Below, one piece after another: positions 25,042 to 33,595 of a DNA stretch of 64,000 nucleotides. A program made the position numbers and the translations under genes. The notes beneath the pieces were generated by a model. The model was not told the DNA's origin. It made no database searches and worked only from the letters and a program-made list of their open reading frames with translations. This DNA comes from Streptomyces sp. SUK 48 (lineage in GTDB: Bacteria; Actinomycetota; Actinomycetes; Streptomycetales; Streptomycetaceae), in assembly GCF_009650765.1 (NCBI RefSeq), contig NZ_CP045740.1, positions 7,788,001 to 7,852,000 of the forward strand, in the 5' to 3' direction. Positions within the stretch are counted from its first letter, which is position 1. Each line of letters opens with the position of its first letter.

Positions 25042-27168
25042 ATGACACCCGCGCACCGCCCGCCCCGCGGACTCGTCCCCATCGCACTGATCGCCGTATG
25101 GCTGGTGGTCGGGGCGCTGCTCGGCCCGTTCGCCGGACGGCTCGGCGAGGTCGCCACCAACGACCAGGCCGCCTTCCTGCCGCGCAGCGCCGAGTCCACC
25201 CGAGTCCTGCGCGAGCAGTCCGCCTTCCAGCAGCGCGAGACACTGCCGGTCATCGTGCTGTGGACCGCCGACGACGGAAAGGCCGTCGACGGGCGGCAGC
25301 GGCCCGCCACGGCGGCCCTGGCCGGGCTCAGCGGTGAGCCCGGCATGGCGGGGTCCCCGTCGCCCGCCCTGCCCTCGCGCGACCACGCCGCCCTCCAGGC
25401 CGTCGTGCCGCTGCGCCCCGACCTGGGCGACCGGCTCGCGCCCACGCTGGAACGAGTGCGGGCGGTCGCCGAGAAGGTGCCCGGCACCCAGGTGCGGCTG
25501 GCGGGCCCGGCCGCGACCCGGAACGATCTGGCGGACGCCTTCTCCGGCATCGACGGCGTCCTGCTCGCGGTCGCCCTGGCCGCCGTCCTCGTCATCCTGC
25601 TGCTGGTCTACCGCTCCCTGCTGCTGCCGCTCGTCGTCATCGCCGGTGCGGTGTTCGCGCTGGGACTGGCCTGCGCCGTCGTCTACGCCCTGGCCGATCA
25701 CGGCCTGGTCCGCGTCGACGGCCAGGTGCAGGGCATCCTCTCGATCCTGGTCATCGGCGCCGCGACGGACTACGCGCTCCTGGTCACCGCCCGCTGCCGG
25801 GAAGAACTCACCGCGGGCCGGGACCGCCACGACGCCGCCCGAGCCGCCGTACGCCGTTCGGCACCGGCCGTCCTGGCCAGCGCGGGCACCGTCGCCCTCG
25901 GGCTGATCGCCCTGCTGCTGAGCGACCTCACCAACAACCGGGCCCTCGGACCGGTCGGCGCCGTCGGGATCGCCTGCGCCGTCCTGAGCGCGCTCACCTT
26001 CCTGCCCGCCGCCCTGGCCCTCCTGGGCCGCCGCGCCTACTGGCCGGCCAGGCCCGGGAGCGCGGCCGGGGCCACGGGTCTGTGGCAGCGCGTCGCCGGC
26101 CTGGTCGACCGGAGGCCGCGCCGGGTGTGGGCGCTCGCCCTGACCGGACTGCTCGTCTGCTCGGCGGGCGCCCTCACCCTGGACTCGCGGGGCGTGCCGC
26201 TGGACGAGACGTTCGTACGGCACGTACCGTCCGTCGCCGCGCAGCAGACCCTGGCCCGCCATTTCCCGGCCGGCGCGGGCATCCCCGTGGTCGTCATCGC
26301 CGACGCCGCCTCTGCCGACCGCGTGGAGCGCACCGTACGCGCCACCGAGGGCGTGGCGGCGGTGACCGCGACCGGCGCCCTGGGCCGCCCGGCCGCCCAT
26401 CCGAAGGCGGTGAACGGCAGGGTCGGTTTCGAAGCGACCGCGAAGGCGGCCCCCGACACCCAGACCGCCCGTGACACCGTGGCCCGGCTGCGCACGGCGC
26501 TGCACGCGCTGCCCGGCGCGCACGCACGGGTAGGCGGCTACACGGCGCAGCAGTACGACACACTGCGCGCGGCCGAACGCGACCGCATGGTCATCGTCCC
26601 GGTGGTGCTCGCCGTCATCCTGACCATCCTCGTGCTGCTGCTGCGCTCCTTCGCCGTGCCGGTCCTGCTGGTGCTGACCGTCGCCGTCAACTTCACGGCG
26701 ACCCTCGGGGTGGCGGCGCTGGTCTTCCGCGACCTGTTCGGCTTCAGCGGCACCGATCCGTCGGTCCCGCTGTACGGGTTCGTCTTCCTGGTCGCCCTGG
26801 GTGTCGACTACAACATCTTCCTGATGTCCCGGGTCCGCGAGGAGACCCTGCGGCACGGGACCCGCGAGGGCATCCGCCGCGGGCTCGTCACCACCGGCGG
26901 AGTCATCACCTCCGCCGGCGTGGTCCTCGCGGCCACCTTCGCGGCGCTCGGCGTGATCCCCCTGGCGTTCCTGGTGCAGATCGCCTTCATCGTGGCCTTC
27001 GGGGTGCTGCTGGACACCCTGGTGGTGCGATCCCTGCTGGTGCCGGCGCTCGTGCGGGACCTGGGGGACCGGGTGTGGTGGCCCACCCGGCCCGGCACCG
27101 CGCAGGCGGACGGCCGCACCGCGGCGGCGGGGCGGACGGCCGCCCTGCCGGACGAGGAGCGCGCCTGA
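25042..27168 (+). CDS. MMPL-family RND transporter
   Basis: 708 residues from ATG 25042 (GAGGAG upstream). Two repeats, each with one N-terminal helix, an extracytoplasmic loop and a five-helix bundle. Motifs: FSGIDGVLLAVALAAVLVILLLVYRS, GAATDYALLVTARCREEL in repeat 1, and GVDYNIFLMSRVREE in repeat 2, the paired proton-relay segments. Actinobacterial MMPL proteins export lipids, siderophores or antibiotics. The MarR gene upstream suggests ligand-induced efflux. Substrate unknown. Confidence 0.9.
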   Translation: MTPAHRPPRGLVPIALIAVWLVVGALLGPFAGRLGEVATNDQAAFLPRSAESTRVLREQSAFQQRETLPVIVLWTADDGKAVDGRQRPATAALAGLSGEPGMAGSPSPALPSRDHAALQAVVPLRPDLGDRLAPTLERVRAVAEKVPGTQVRLAGPAATRNDLADAFSGIDGVLLAVALAAVLVILLLVYRSLLLPLVVIAGAVFALGLACAVVYALADHGLVRVDGQVQGILSILVIGAATDYALLVTARCREELTAGRDRHDAARAAVRRSAPAVLASAGTVALGLIALLLSDLTNNRALGPVGAVGIACAVLSALTFLPAALALLGRRAYWPARPGSAAGATGLWQRVAGLVDRRPRRVWALALTGLLVCSAGALTLDSRGVPLDETFVRHVPSVAAQQTLARHFPAGAGIPVVVIADAASADRVERTVRATEGVAAVTATGALGRPAAHPKAVNGRVGFEATAKAAPDTQTARDTVARLRTALHALPGAHARVGGYTAQQYDTLRAAERDRMVIVPVVLAVILTILVLLLRSFAVPVLLVLTVAVNFTATLGVAALVFRDLFGFSGTDPSVPLYGFVFLVALGVDYNIFLMSRVREETLRHGTREGIRRGLVTTGGVITSAGVVLAATFAALGVIPLAFLVQIAFIVAFGVLLDTLVVRSLLVPALVRDLGDRVWWPTRPGTAQADGRTAAAGRTAALPDEERA

Positions 27169-27196
27169 CGGACACGGCGCGCCCGCCGCCAGCATC

Positions 27197-27217
27197 GATC
27201 CGATGCAGATCCGATGC
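27197..27217. promoter_or_regulatory. Two exact 11-bp-phased direct repeats upstream of the LitS-like gene
   Basis: GATCCGATGC occurs at 27197-27206 and 27208-27217, that is at 11-bp spacing, about 75-95 bases before the sigma-factor start. CarH/LitR photoreceptors bind tandem direct repeats of about 11 bp near promoters, so this has the architecture expected of the operator for the adjacent MerR-B12 gene. No convincing third repeat is visible. Confidence 0.6.
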
Positions 27218-27290
27218 GAGTTGCCGGGACGCGGGCGCCGGACGGAGCGTGGTCATGAGGCAGGATCCACCGGCACTAGGAGCTGGCCAC

Positions 27291-27887
27291 ATGACCGCAC
27301 TCGCTGTCACCGAAGCCCCGCCCGCGCCCGCGGCGGACCCGGAGCCCGACCTGGTCTCGCGCTTCCTGGCCGGGGACGAGGACGGTATGGCAGCGGTCTA
27401 CCGCCGCTGGGCCCCCCTCGTCCTGTCCCTGGCGCGGCAGTCGCTGGGGGACGGCGCGGAGGCCGAGGACGTCACCCAGACGGTGTTCCTCGCCGCCTGG
27501 CGCGGCCGCCACGGATACCGCCCGGCCCGCGGTCCGCTGCCCGCCTGGCTCGTGGGCATCGCCCGGCGCAAGATCGCCGACGCGCTGGCGGCCCGAACCC
27601 GGCGCTCGGACGTCACCGTCGCGGCGGCACGGGAGTCGGCCCGCCCGCAGGACCGGTCGTCCGCGCAGGACGCCGTCCTGAGCCGCGTGGACGTCACCCG
27701 GGAGCTGCGCCGCCTGCCCGAGGTGCAGCGGCGGGTCCTGTGCCTGGCCTTCTACGGCGACCTGACACAGACGCAGATCGCCCATGTGACGGGATGGCCG
27801 CTGGGTACGGTCAAGAGCCACGCCCGGCGTGGGCTGCTGCGCCTGGCGGGGAACCTGGACGTCGAGGCCGGGGAGCGAGCCCGCTGA
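27291..27887 (+). CDS. litS: ECF sigma factor, LitS-like (light-inducible)
   Basis: 198 residues from ATG 27291 (AGGAG 8 bases upstream; the frame is open from 27075). Region 2: AEAEDVTQTVFLAAWRGRHGYRPARGPLPAWLVGIARRKIADALAARTRR. Region 4: RRLPEVQRRVLCLAFYGDLTQTQIAHVTGWPLGTVKSHARRGLLRL. In S. coelicolor the LitS sigma, switched on by LitR in light, drives carotenoid and photolyase genes. Here the same pair is followed by photolyases, so the assignment rests mainly on context. No crt genes are in the window. Confidence 0.82.
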   Translation: MTALAVTEAPPAPAADPEPDLVSRFLAGDEDGMAAVYRRWAPLVLSLARQSLGDGAEAEDVTQTVFLAAWRGRHGYRPARGPLPAWLVGIARRKIADALAARTRRSDVTVAAARESARPQDRSSAQDAVLSRVDVTRELRRLPEVQRRVLCLAFYGDLTQTQIAHVTGWPLGTVKSHARRGLLRLAGNLDVEAGERAR

Positions 27888-27937
27888 CCGGCCGGTTCGT
27901 TGAGCCGCCCCCAGGACGAAGGGAACCCCTGACCGCC

Positions 27938-28944
27938 GTGAACTCCTCCGCGCCCCCGCCCCCGGCCGCACCCGCTGTACCGGGCGACGCCGGTCTGACC
28001 ACGGGCGTGCTGGCCCGCCGCCTCGGCGTGTCGCCCATGACCCTGCGCTCGTGGGACCGCCGCTACGGCATCGGACCGACGGCACGCACCGGTGGCGGCC
28101 ACCGGCGCTGGACGGCGGCCGACGTGGCGACGGTCGAGGAGATGTGCCGGCTGACGGCGACCGGCGTCCCGCCCGCCGACGCGGCCCGCGCCGTCCTCGG
28201 CACCGCCGCCCGCCCGCTCCCCGCGGCGAAGGACGCCGCCGCTCCGCCGCCCGCACCGCCCCCGGGCGATCCCGGGCCGCCGGCGCCCTGCCCCTCGGCG
28301 ATGTGCGCCAGGAGTGCCGCGGCCTGGCGCGGGCCGCCGTACGGCTGGACGCTCCCGCGCTCGAGAAGCAGCTCACCGCCGCCGTCGAGCGCCACGGCGT
28401 GGTCGCGGCCTGGCAGGAGGTGATGGCCCCCACCCTGCATGCCGTGGGACGCCGCTGGGCCTCCTCGGGCGACCAGTACGTGGAGGTGGAGCACCTGCTC
28501 TCCTGGCATGTCTCCACGGTGCTGCGCCGCTGCGTGCCGTCCGCCGCCGACCCGGTCTCCCCGGCGACCGGCTGCGTCCTGCTGGCCTGCGTACCCGGCG
28601 AGCAGCACACCCTGCCCCTGGAGGCGCTGCACGCGGCGCTCGGCCGTGCGGGGTTGCCGGCACGCATGCTGGGGGCGGCGGTGCCCGCCGAGGCGCTGGA
28701 CGCGGCCGTGCGCCGGCTGGGCCCGGTGGCAGTCGTGCTGTGGGCCCAGGAGAGCGCACGGGCGGCCCCGGCGCTGGCCCGGCACATCGCCGCGACGCGC
28801 TGGGGCATGAAGGGCACCCGGCGCGGCCCCGCGGTGCTGCTGGGCGGCCCCGGCTGGAGCCCGTCCCAGCCGGCCGGTGTCCTCAGGCCGGCCGGACTGG
28901 CCCAGGCGGTGGAGGCGCTGCGCACGCTGTGCACCGCGGGGTGA
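27938..28944 (+). pseudogene. litR: LitR/CarH-type MerR-cobalamin photoreceptor, split by a frameshift
   Basis: The MerR winged helix (GLTTGVLARRLGVSPMTLRSWDRRYGIGPTARTGGGHRRW) starts at GTG 27938 and reads in one frame to a stop at 28423. The helical bundle and B12-binding domain (LGDVRQECRGLARAAVRL through PGEQHTLPLEALHAALG, with the lower-axial-type His in GEQH) read in the next frame to 28944. One missing base in the Pro-coding linker, most simply in the C run at 28259-28263, would rejoin them. The upper-site motif is W-x10-EH where CarH has W-x9-EH. Either a true disruption that uncouples DNA binding from light sensing, or a sequence error in GC-rich DNA. Confidence 0.8.
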
Positions 28945-28949
28945 GCAGG

Positions 28950-28998
28950 CGCCCACGTCCCCGCCGTCGCCCACGTCCCCGTCGCCCACGTCCCCGCC
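28950..28998. repeat. Three near-identical copies of CGCCCACGTCCCCG
   Basis: Copies begin at 28950, 28968 and 28983 between the convergent LitR and photolyase genes. Spacing is 18 and 15 bases. Short tandem slippage is the simplest explanation. No dyad suggests a terminator. Confidence 0.75.
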
Positions 28999-29002
28999 GC
29001 CC

Positions 29003-30511
29003 TCACGGCACCTCGCCGGCCCGCCGCCGCTCCTGCCGCAGCACCTCGTCCAGGTCACCGAGCCGGTCCAGGCCCTGCACCGCCCGCCGCACCCGGGCGT
29101 TGCCGGACAGCAGCCGCCGGTGCCGGTGCAGGAAGGCCCAGTACCCCGCGGCGTAGGGACAGGCGTGCGGGCCGGTGCGCTCGGTGGGCCGGTAGGCGCA
29201 CCCGTCGCACAGATCGCTCATCCGGTGGATGTAGGCGCCGCCCGACGTGTACGGCTTGGTGGTCATCCGGCCGCCGTCCGCGTACTGGGACATGCCCACC
29301 ACGTTCGGCACCATCACCCAGTCGTAGCCGTCGACGAAGCAGCGGTGGAACCAGTCGGTCACCGCGCCCGGGTCCCAGCCGCGCTGGAGCGCGTGGCTGC
29401 CCAGCACCATCAGCCGGGGGATGTGGTGCGTCCACCCGGTGTCGCGCACCTGGGCGAGCACGGTGGCCAGACAGTGCGCGGTGACCGCGTCCGCATCCAA
29501 CTCGGCGAAGTAGTCGGGCAGTTGCGCCGTATGCCCGAGCGCGTTCCGGTGCCGGTAGTCCTCGCCGAAGTGCCAGTACAGCTGCCAGACGTACTCCCGC
29601 CAGCCCGCGATCTGCCGCACGAAGCCCTCCGCGCTGTTCACCGGCACGGCGCCCTCCCGCCAGGCCCGCTCGGCCCGCTCCACGCACTCCGCCGGGTGCA
29701 GCAGCCCCAGGTTCAGCGAGGACGACAGCAGGCTGTGGCTCATCACCGGATCGGCGGTGAGCATCGCGTCCTCGTACGGCCCGAAGGACGTCAGCCGGTG
29801 TGCCACGAAACGCCGCAGGGCCGACAGCGCCTCCCGCCGGGTGGCGGGGAAGCGGCGGGGGCCGTCCCGGCCGACGAAGCGCACGCCGTCCTCGCGCTCC
29901 CACCGGTCGAGGTCCTCGCGCACCTCCGCGTCGATGCCGTCCTCACGCGGACGGTACGGAGCCGGTACGTCGAGTTCCCGGGCGCCGCCCGGCGGGGGCT
30001 CGCGGTTGTCGTGGTCGTGGTTGAACCGGCCGCCCGCCGGGTGGTCGCCGTCCATCAGCAGGTCGTGCCCCTGGCGTACCCAGTGGTAGAAGTCCTCCTG
30101 GCGCAGCCGCCGTTCACCGCGTTCCCCGGCCCAGCCGGCGAACTCCTCGTGGGCCACCAGGAAGCCCCGGGCGGGCAGCACCCGCACCCGGGGCAGCGAC
30201 CGCACCAGCCGGAGCGCCGCGTACGAGGTCGGATGGCACACCGTGACCGGCGCGTCCCCCACCGCCCGGCGCAGGCCCTCGCGGTAGGTCTCGGCCCGTA
30301 CGTACGTCACCCGCTCGCCCAGTTCCGCCGCGCGGTGCCGCATCGCGGAGAGCACCAGATGCGCCTTGGCCCGGTGGAAGCGGCGCCGCCGGAAGACCGA
30401 CCTGGCCTCGATCATCACCACGGGGGCCTCGCGGCCGGGTCCGTCCGCGCCGTCCGGGGTGAGGAAGTGCGGGCCGAGCTGGTCGCCGAAGAGCCAGTGC
30501 GGGGTGGTCAT
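29003..30511 (-). CDS. Fe-S cluster (6-4)-type photolyase / bacterial cryptochrome (PhrB/FeS-BCP)
   Basis: 502 residues from ATG 30511 (GAAAGG upstream). A photolyase-related N-terminal Rossmann domain (LFGDQLGPHF) and an all-helical FAD domain (HSLLSSSLNLGLLHPAE, AEGFVRQIAGWREYVW, GWTHHIPRLMVLG). Four Cys are spaced 88, 3 and 13 residues apart, matching the [4Fe-4S] ligands as I recall them from Agrobacterium PhrB (350, 438, 441, 454). The enzyme uses light and FADH- to repair (6-4) photoproducts. It is in the light-response block and probably transcribed with the class I photolyase 62 bases upstream. Confidence 0.92.
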   Translation of the reverse strand: MTTPHWLFGDQLGPHFLTPDGADGPGREAPVVMIEARSVFRRRRFHRAKAHLVLSAMRHRAAELGERVTYVRAETYREGLRRAVGDAPVTVCHPTSYAALRLVRSLPRVRVLPARGFLVAHEEFAGWAGERGERRLRQEDFYHWVRQGHDLLMDGDHPAGGRFNHDHDNREPPPGGARELDVPAPYRPREDGIDAEVREDLDRWEREDGVRFVGRDGPRRFPATRREALSALRRFVAHRLTSFGPYEDAMLTADPVMSHSLLSSSLNLGLLHPAECVERAERAWREGAVPVNSAEGFVRQIAGWREYVWQLYWHFGEDYRHRNALGHTAQLPDYFAELDADAVTAHCLATVLAQVRDTGWTHHIPRLMVLGSHALQRGWDPGAVTDWFHRCFVDGYDWVMVPNVVGMSQYADGGRMTTKPYTSGGAYIHRMSDLCDGCAYRPTERTGPHACPYAAGYWAFLHRHRRLLSGNARVRRAVQGLDRLGDLDEVLRQERRRAGEVP

Positions 30512-30588
30512 CGAGCTGCCTTTCACTGGGCGCGGTTACGGTGCGGGGCGAGACCGGCGGGCTTTCGGCGGGCGGACTTCCGGCGGCC

Positions 30589-31962
30589 TCAGGAACGCCC
30601 TCGGGCCCGCTTGAAGCGGTCCAGGCCCTCCGCGAGGGAGACCACCGGCTCCGGATAGCCGGTCCGGGAGCGCTCCGGCTCCGGAAGTTTCCACGGCTCG
30701 TGCACGGCCGCCCCCTCGATGTCCGCGAGTTCCGGCACCCACCGCCGCACATAGGCTCCGTCCGGGTCGTGGCGCTTGCCCTGGGCGAGGGGGTTGAGCA
30801 CCCGGTTGGGCCGGGTGTCGGTGCCCGTGCCGGCCATCCACTGCCAGTTCAGCTGGTTGTTCGCCACGTCGCCGTCGACCAGCAGGTCCAGGAAGTGCCG
30901 GGCGCCCAGCCGCCAGTCGAGGTACAGCGTCTTGGTGAGGAAGCTCGCCGTCAGCAGGCGGCCCCGGTTGTGCATCCAGCCCTCCTGGCGCAGCTGCCGC
31001 ATCGCCGCGTCCACCAGCGGATAGCCGGTGCGGCCCTGCCGCCACGCCTCGGCCTCCGCCGCCGCGTCCTTCCCGTCCCGCCACTGGTCGCGGTGCGTGC
31101 GGTAGTCGTGCGCGGCGGCGTCGGGGCGCGCGGCGAGCACCTGGCGATGGAAGTCGCGCCAGGCGATCTGCCGTACGAACGCCTCCGCGTCCGCGCCGCC
31201 GGTCGCGCGGGCCCGGCAGACCACCTCGACCGGTGACAGCGTGCCGAAATGCAGATGGGGGGAGAGCCGGGAGGTGGCGTCGCCCGCCAGGTCGTCGTGC
31301 CGTGACGCGTACGTGTGCACACCGGAGCGCAGCCACGCGGTGAACCGGCGCCGGCCCTCCGTCTCACCACCCGCGCACAGCTGCGGCGACACGCCGCTCA
31401 CCTCGCCGCGTTCCGGCAGCGGGGCGGACCCCACCTCCGCGGGCACGGTGATCGCGCGCGGTGCGTCCAGCACGCCCCGCAGGGACTGTTCGGACCAGCG
31501 CCGGAAGTACGGCGTGAACACCGCGAAGTGGTCGGAGGAGGCCGGCGTCACCGCGCCCGCGGCCACGGCGGTGCCCACCGTGTCGTGCACGTACAGGCGC
31601 CGCCCGTCGGCCTCCAGGGCCCGGCGCAACCGCCGCTCGCGCACGCACGCGAAGGCGCTCGTGTCGCCCGCCATGTGCACCTCGTCGGCGTCCGCCTCGG
31701 CGGCCACCCGGCACACCTCCGTGACCGTGTCGCCCTCGCGCAGCACCAGCCGGCCGCCCCGCTCGCGCAGTCCCGCGTCCAGGTCCCGCAGGCAGTCGGC
31801 GAGGAACGCGAGCCGGTTCGGCACGGCGAAACCCGCTCGGTCCACGGCCGGGTCGCGCACGAAGAGCGGGATCACCTGGCCTCCTCCGTGCACGGCCGCG
31901 CGCAGCGGCGGGTGGTCCGACAGGCGCAGGTCGCAGGTGAACAGGACGATCGAGGTCTGCAT
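30589..31962 (-). CDS. phr: Class I deoxyribodipyrimidine photolyase
   Basis: 457 residues. The N-terminal antenna domain opens with SIVLFTCDLRLSDHPPLRAA. The C-terminal FAD domain has RLSPHLHFGTLSPVEV, FVRQIAWRDFHRQVL, TGYPLVDAAMRQLRQEGWMHNRGRLLTASFLTK and NNQLNWQWMAGTGTD. It repairs cyclobutane pyrimidine dimers with visible light. ATG 31962 is the first gene of a leftward transcript that also carries the Fe-S photolyase. The divergent promoter region shows a CGGATGCG inverted repeat. Confidence 0.95.
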   Translation of the reverse strand: MQTSIVLFTCDLRLSDHPPLRAAVHGGGQVIPLFVRDPAVDRAGFAVPNRLAFLADCLRDLDAGLRERGGRLVLREGDTVTEVCRVAAEADADEVHMAGDTSAFACVRERRLRRALEADGRRLYVHDTVGTAVAAGAVTPASSDHFAVFTPYFRRWSEQSLRGVLDAPRAITVPAEVGSAPLPERGEVSGVSPQLCAGGETEGRRRFTAWLRSGVHTYASRHDDLAGDATSRLSPHLHFGTLSPVEVVCRARATGGADAEAFVRQIAWRDFHRQVLAARPDAAAHDYRTHRDQWRDGKDAAAEAEAWRQGRTGYPLVDAAMRQLRQEGWMHNRGRLLTASFLTKTLYLDWRLGARHFLDLLVDGDVANNQLNWQWMAGTGTDTRPNRVLNPLAQGKRHDPDGAYVRRWVPELADIEGAAVHEPWKLPEPERSRTGYPEPVVSLAEGLDRFKRARGRS

Positions 31963-32022
31963 GGGCTCGCTTCCACTTCCGGTGAGGTGAGTCTCGAACG
32001 GATTCGCCCCGACGGCCGGTCA

Positions 32023-32072
32023 CGGATGCGGCGGGCCGCCGGTATTCCCCCGTTCTGGTGCAGACGCATCCG
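32023..32072. promoter_or_regulatory. Inverted CGGATGCG/CGCATCCG pair between phr and the FAD oxidoreductase
   Basis: CGGATGCG (32023-32030) and CGCATCCG (32065-32072) face each other in the divergent promoter region. The core resembles the CGATGCG end of the 11-bp repeats upstream of the LitS-like gene, so shared light control is possible. Evidence is motif similarity only. Confidence 0.35.
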
Positions 32073-32200
32073 CGGCGGCGGATGGCGGGGAAGTGTGGAG
32101 GGCAGCGGGCGCCGGCGGAGGTGGCCGCTGCCGGAAGCGAGGCCGGTGCCGGCGCCCGGACGCGTGCCGGCGGTCGGCGCTGAAGGAACGAGGAGAGGTG

Positions 32201-33451
32201 ATGGCCGTGGTGGACGGATCCGTGGTCGCGGACGTCGTCGTGGTGGGTGCCGGGGTCGCCGGACTGGCCTGCGCCCACGACCTGGCGGCCGCCGGGCTCG
32301 GCGTCACCGTGCTGGAGGCGGACGACGCGGTGGGCGGGCGGATGCGCACGGACCGCCTGGACGGCTTCACGGTGGACCGGGGTTTCCAGGTCGTCAACCC
32401 CGCCTACCCGCAGCTGCGCCGCCGCCTGCCCATGCGGTTCGTCGACCCGCGCCCCTTTCTGCCGGGCGTCCTGGTGCACACCGGTGACCGGCGCGTGCTG
32501 CTGGCCGACCCGCGCCGCCGCCCCGACACGGTGGCCGCACTGCTGACCGGGCGGTTCGCGGGGCCGCGCGACCTGATGGCGCTGGCCGCGCTCGGCGCCC
32601 GCGACGCGCTCGCCCCGGCCCGGACCCTCACACACGCACCCGAGCACACCACCCGCACCGCACTCGCCGACGCGGGTTTCTCCGAACCGTTCGTGGCGGA
32701 CTTCTTCCGGCCGTTCCTCGCCGGGGTCTTCCTGGAGGACACCCTGGAGACGTCCAGCCGGGTGTTCCACCTCGTGTGGCGCAGCATGCTGCGCGGCGCC
32801 CTGTGCCTGCCGGCCTTCGGCGTGCAGTCCGTGCCCCGCGCCCTGGCCGCGGCCCTGCCCGAGGGCACCGTACGGCTCGGCACCCCCGTGTCCGGGCTCG
32901 CCGACCGGGGCGTGCTCACGGCGGACGGCAGGGAACTGCCCGCGCGCGCCGTCGTGGTGGCGACCGGCGCCGGTGCCGCCGCACGGCTGCTGCCCGGCCT
33001 GGCCGTGCCCGCCCACCGCACGGTCACCACGTACTACCACGTCGCCCCGCGTTCCCCCCTCAAGAAGCCCGTCCTGCTGGTCGACACCCGCCGCCGCGTG
33101 CTGAACACCTGCGTCCTCAGCGAGGTCGCCCCCGGGTACGCGCCGCGCGGCAGCGCCCTCGTCGCCACCTCGGTGCTGGGCGGCGACGAGGGCGGTGTGC
33201 GGTCGGCCGTGACCACGGCCCTGTCCGAGATGTACGACACCGACACCACCGCCTGGGACCTGCTGACCGCGCGCACCATCGAGGATGCGCTGCCCGCGAT
33301 GCCGCCGCCCTGGCCGCTGACCCGCACCTGCCGTACCGGGCAGCGGCGTTACGTCTGCGGGGATCACCGGGGGACGGGTTCCGTCCAGGGCGCCCTCGCC
33401 TCGGGCGCGCGGGCGGCCCGGGAGGTGCTGGAGGACCTCGGCGGAAAGTGA
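32201..33451 (+). CDS. FAD-dependent amine-oxidase/desaturase-like oxidoreductase
   Basis: 416 residues. The N-terminal dinucleotide fold is VVVGAGVAGLACAHDLAAAGLGVTVLEADDAVGGRMRTD. The C-terminal FAD motif is YVCGDHRGTGSVQGALASGARAAREVL. The middle (DRGFQVVNPAYPQL, SRVFHLVWRSMLRGALCLPAFG) matches the NAD(P)/FAD protoporphyrinogen-oxidase/phytoene-desaturase superfamily, not monoamine oxidases. AGGAG lies before the ATG. Divergent from phr, it is a plausible light-induced gene, perhaps acting on carotenoid or porphyrin-like substrates. Confidence 0.8.
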   Translation: MAVVDGSVVADVVVVGAGVAGLACAHDLAAAGLGVTVLEADDAVGGRMRTDRLDGFTVDRGFQVVNPAYPQLRRRLPMRFVDPRPFLPGVLVHTGDRRVLLADPRRRPDTVAALLTGRFAGPRDLMALAALGARDALAPARTLTHAPEHTTRTALADAGFSEPFVADFFRPFLAGVFLEDTLETSSRVFHLVWRSMLRGALCLPAFGVQSVPRALAAALPEGTVRLGTPVSGLADRGVLTADGRELPARAVVVATGAGAAARLLPGLAVPAHRTVTTYYHVAPRSPLKKPVLLVDTRRRVLNTCVLSEVAPGYAPRGSALVATSVLGGDEGGVRSAVTTALSEMYDTDTTAWDLLTARTIEDALPAMPPPWPLTRTCRTGQRRYVCGDHRGTGSVQGALASGARAAREVLEDLGGK

Positions 33452-33595
33452 GCGCGAGGCGGCGCGGCCGGACATCTTGCCGCCCGTCATCTTGTGCGGA
33501 ACGGGAATTGCGGATAACCCTGACGCTGCGCCGCGCTTCCCACGCCCGTCGGGCACGGAGACAGCCCTCGTGCCTGGGACAGACAGGAACTGACC

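Noticed and set aside
27203..28423. The MerR-frame product taken as a complete 406-codon protein
   Set aside because: The part after about 28270 is out of frame with the conserved B12 domain, and the part before 27938 is antifeature reading of the sigma gene.
28950..28998. Three similar repeats considered as a CRISPR-like array
   Set aside because: Units are 14 bases with 1-4 base gaps, no unique spacers and no cas genes.
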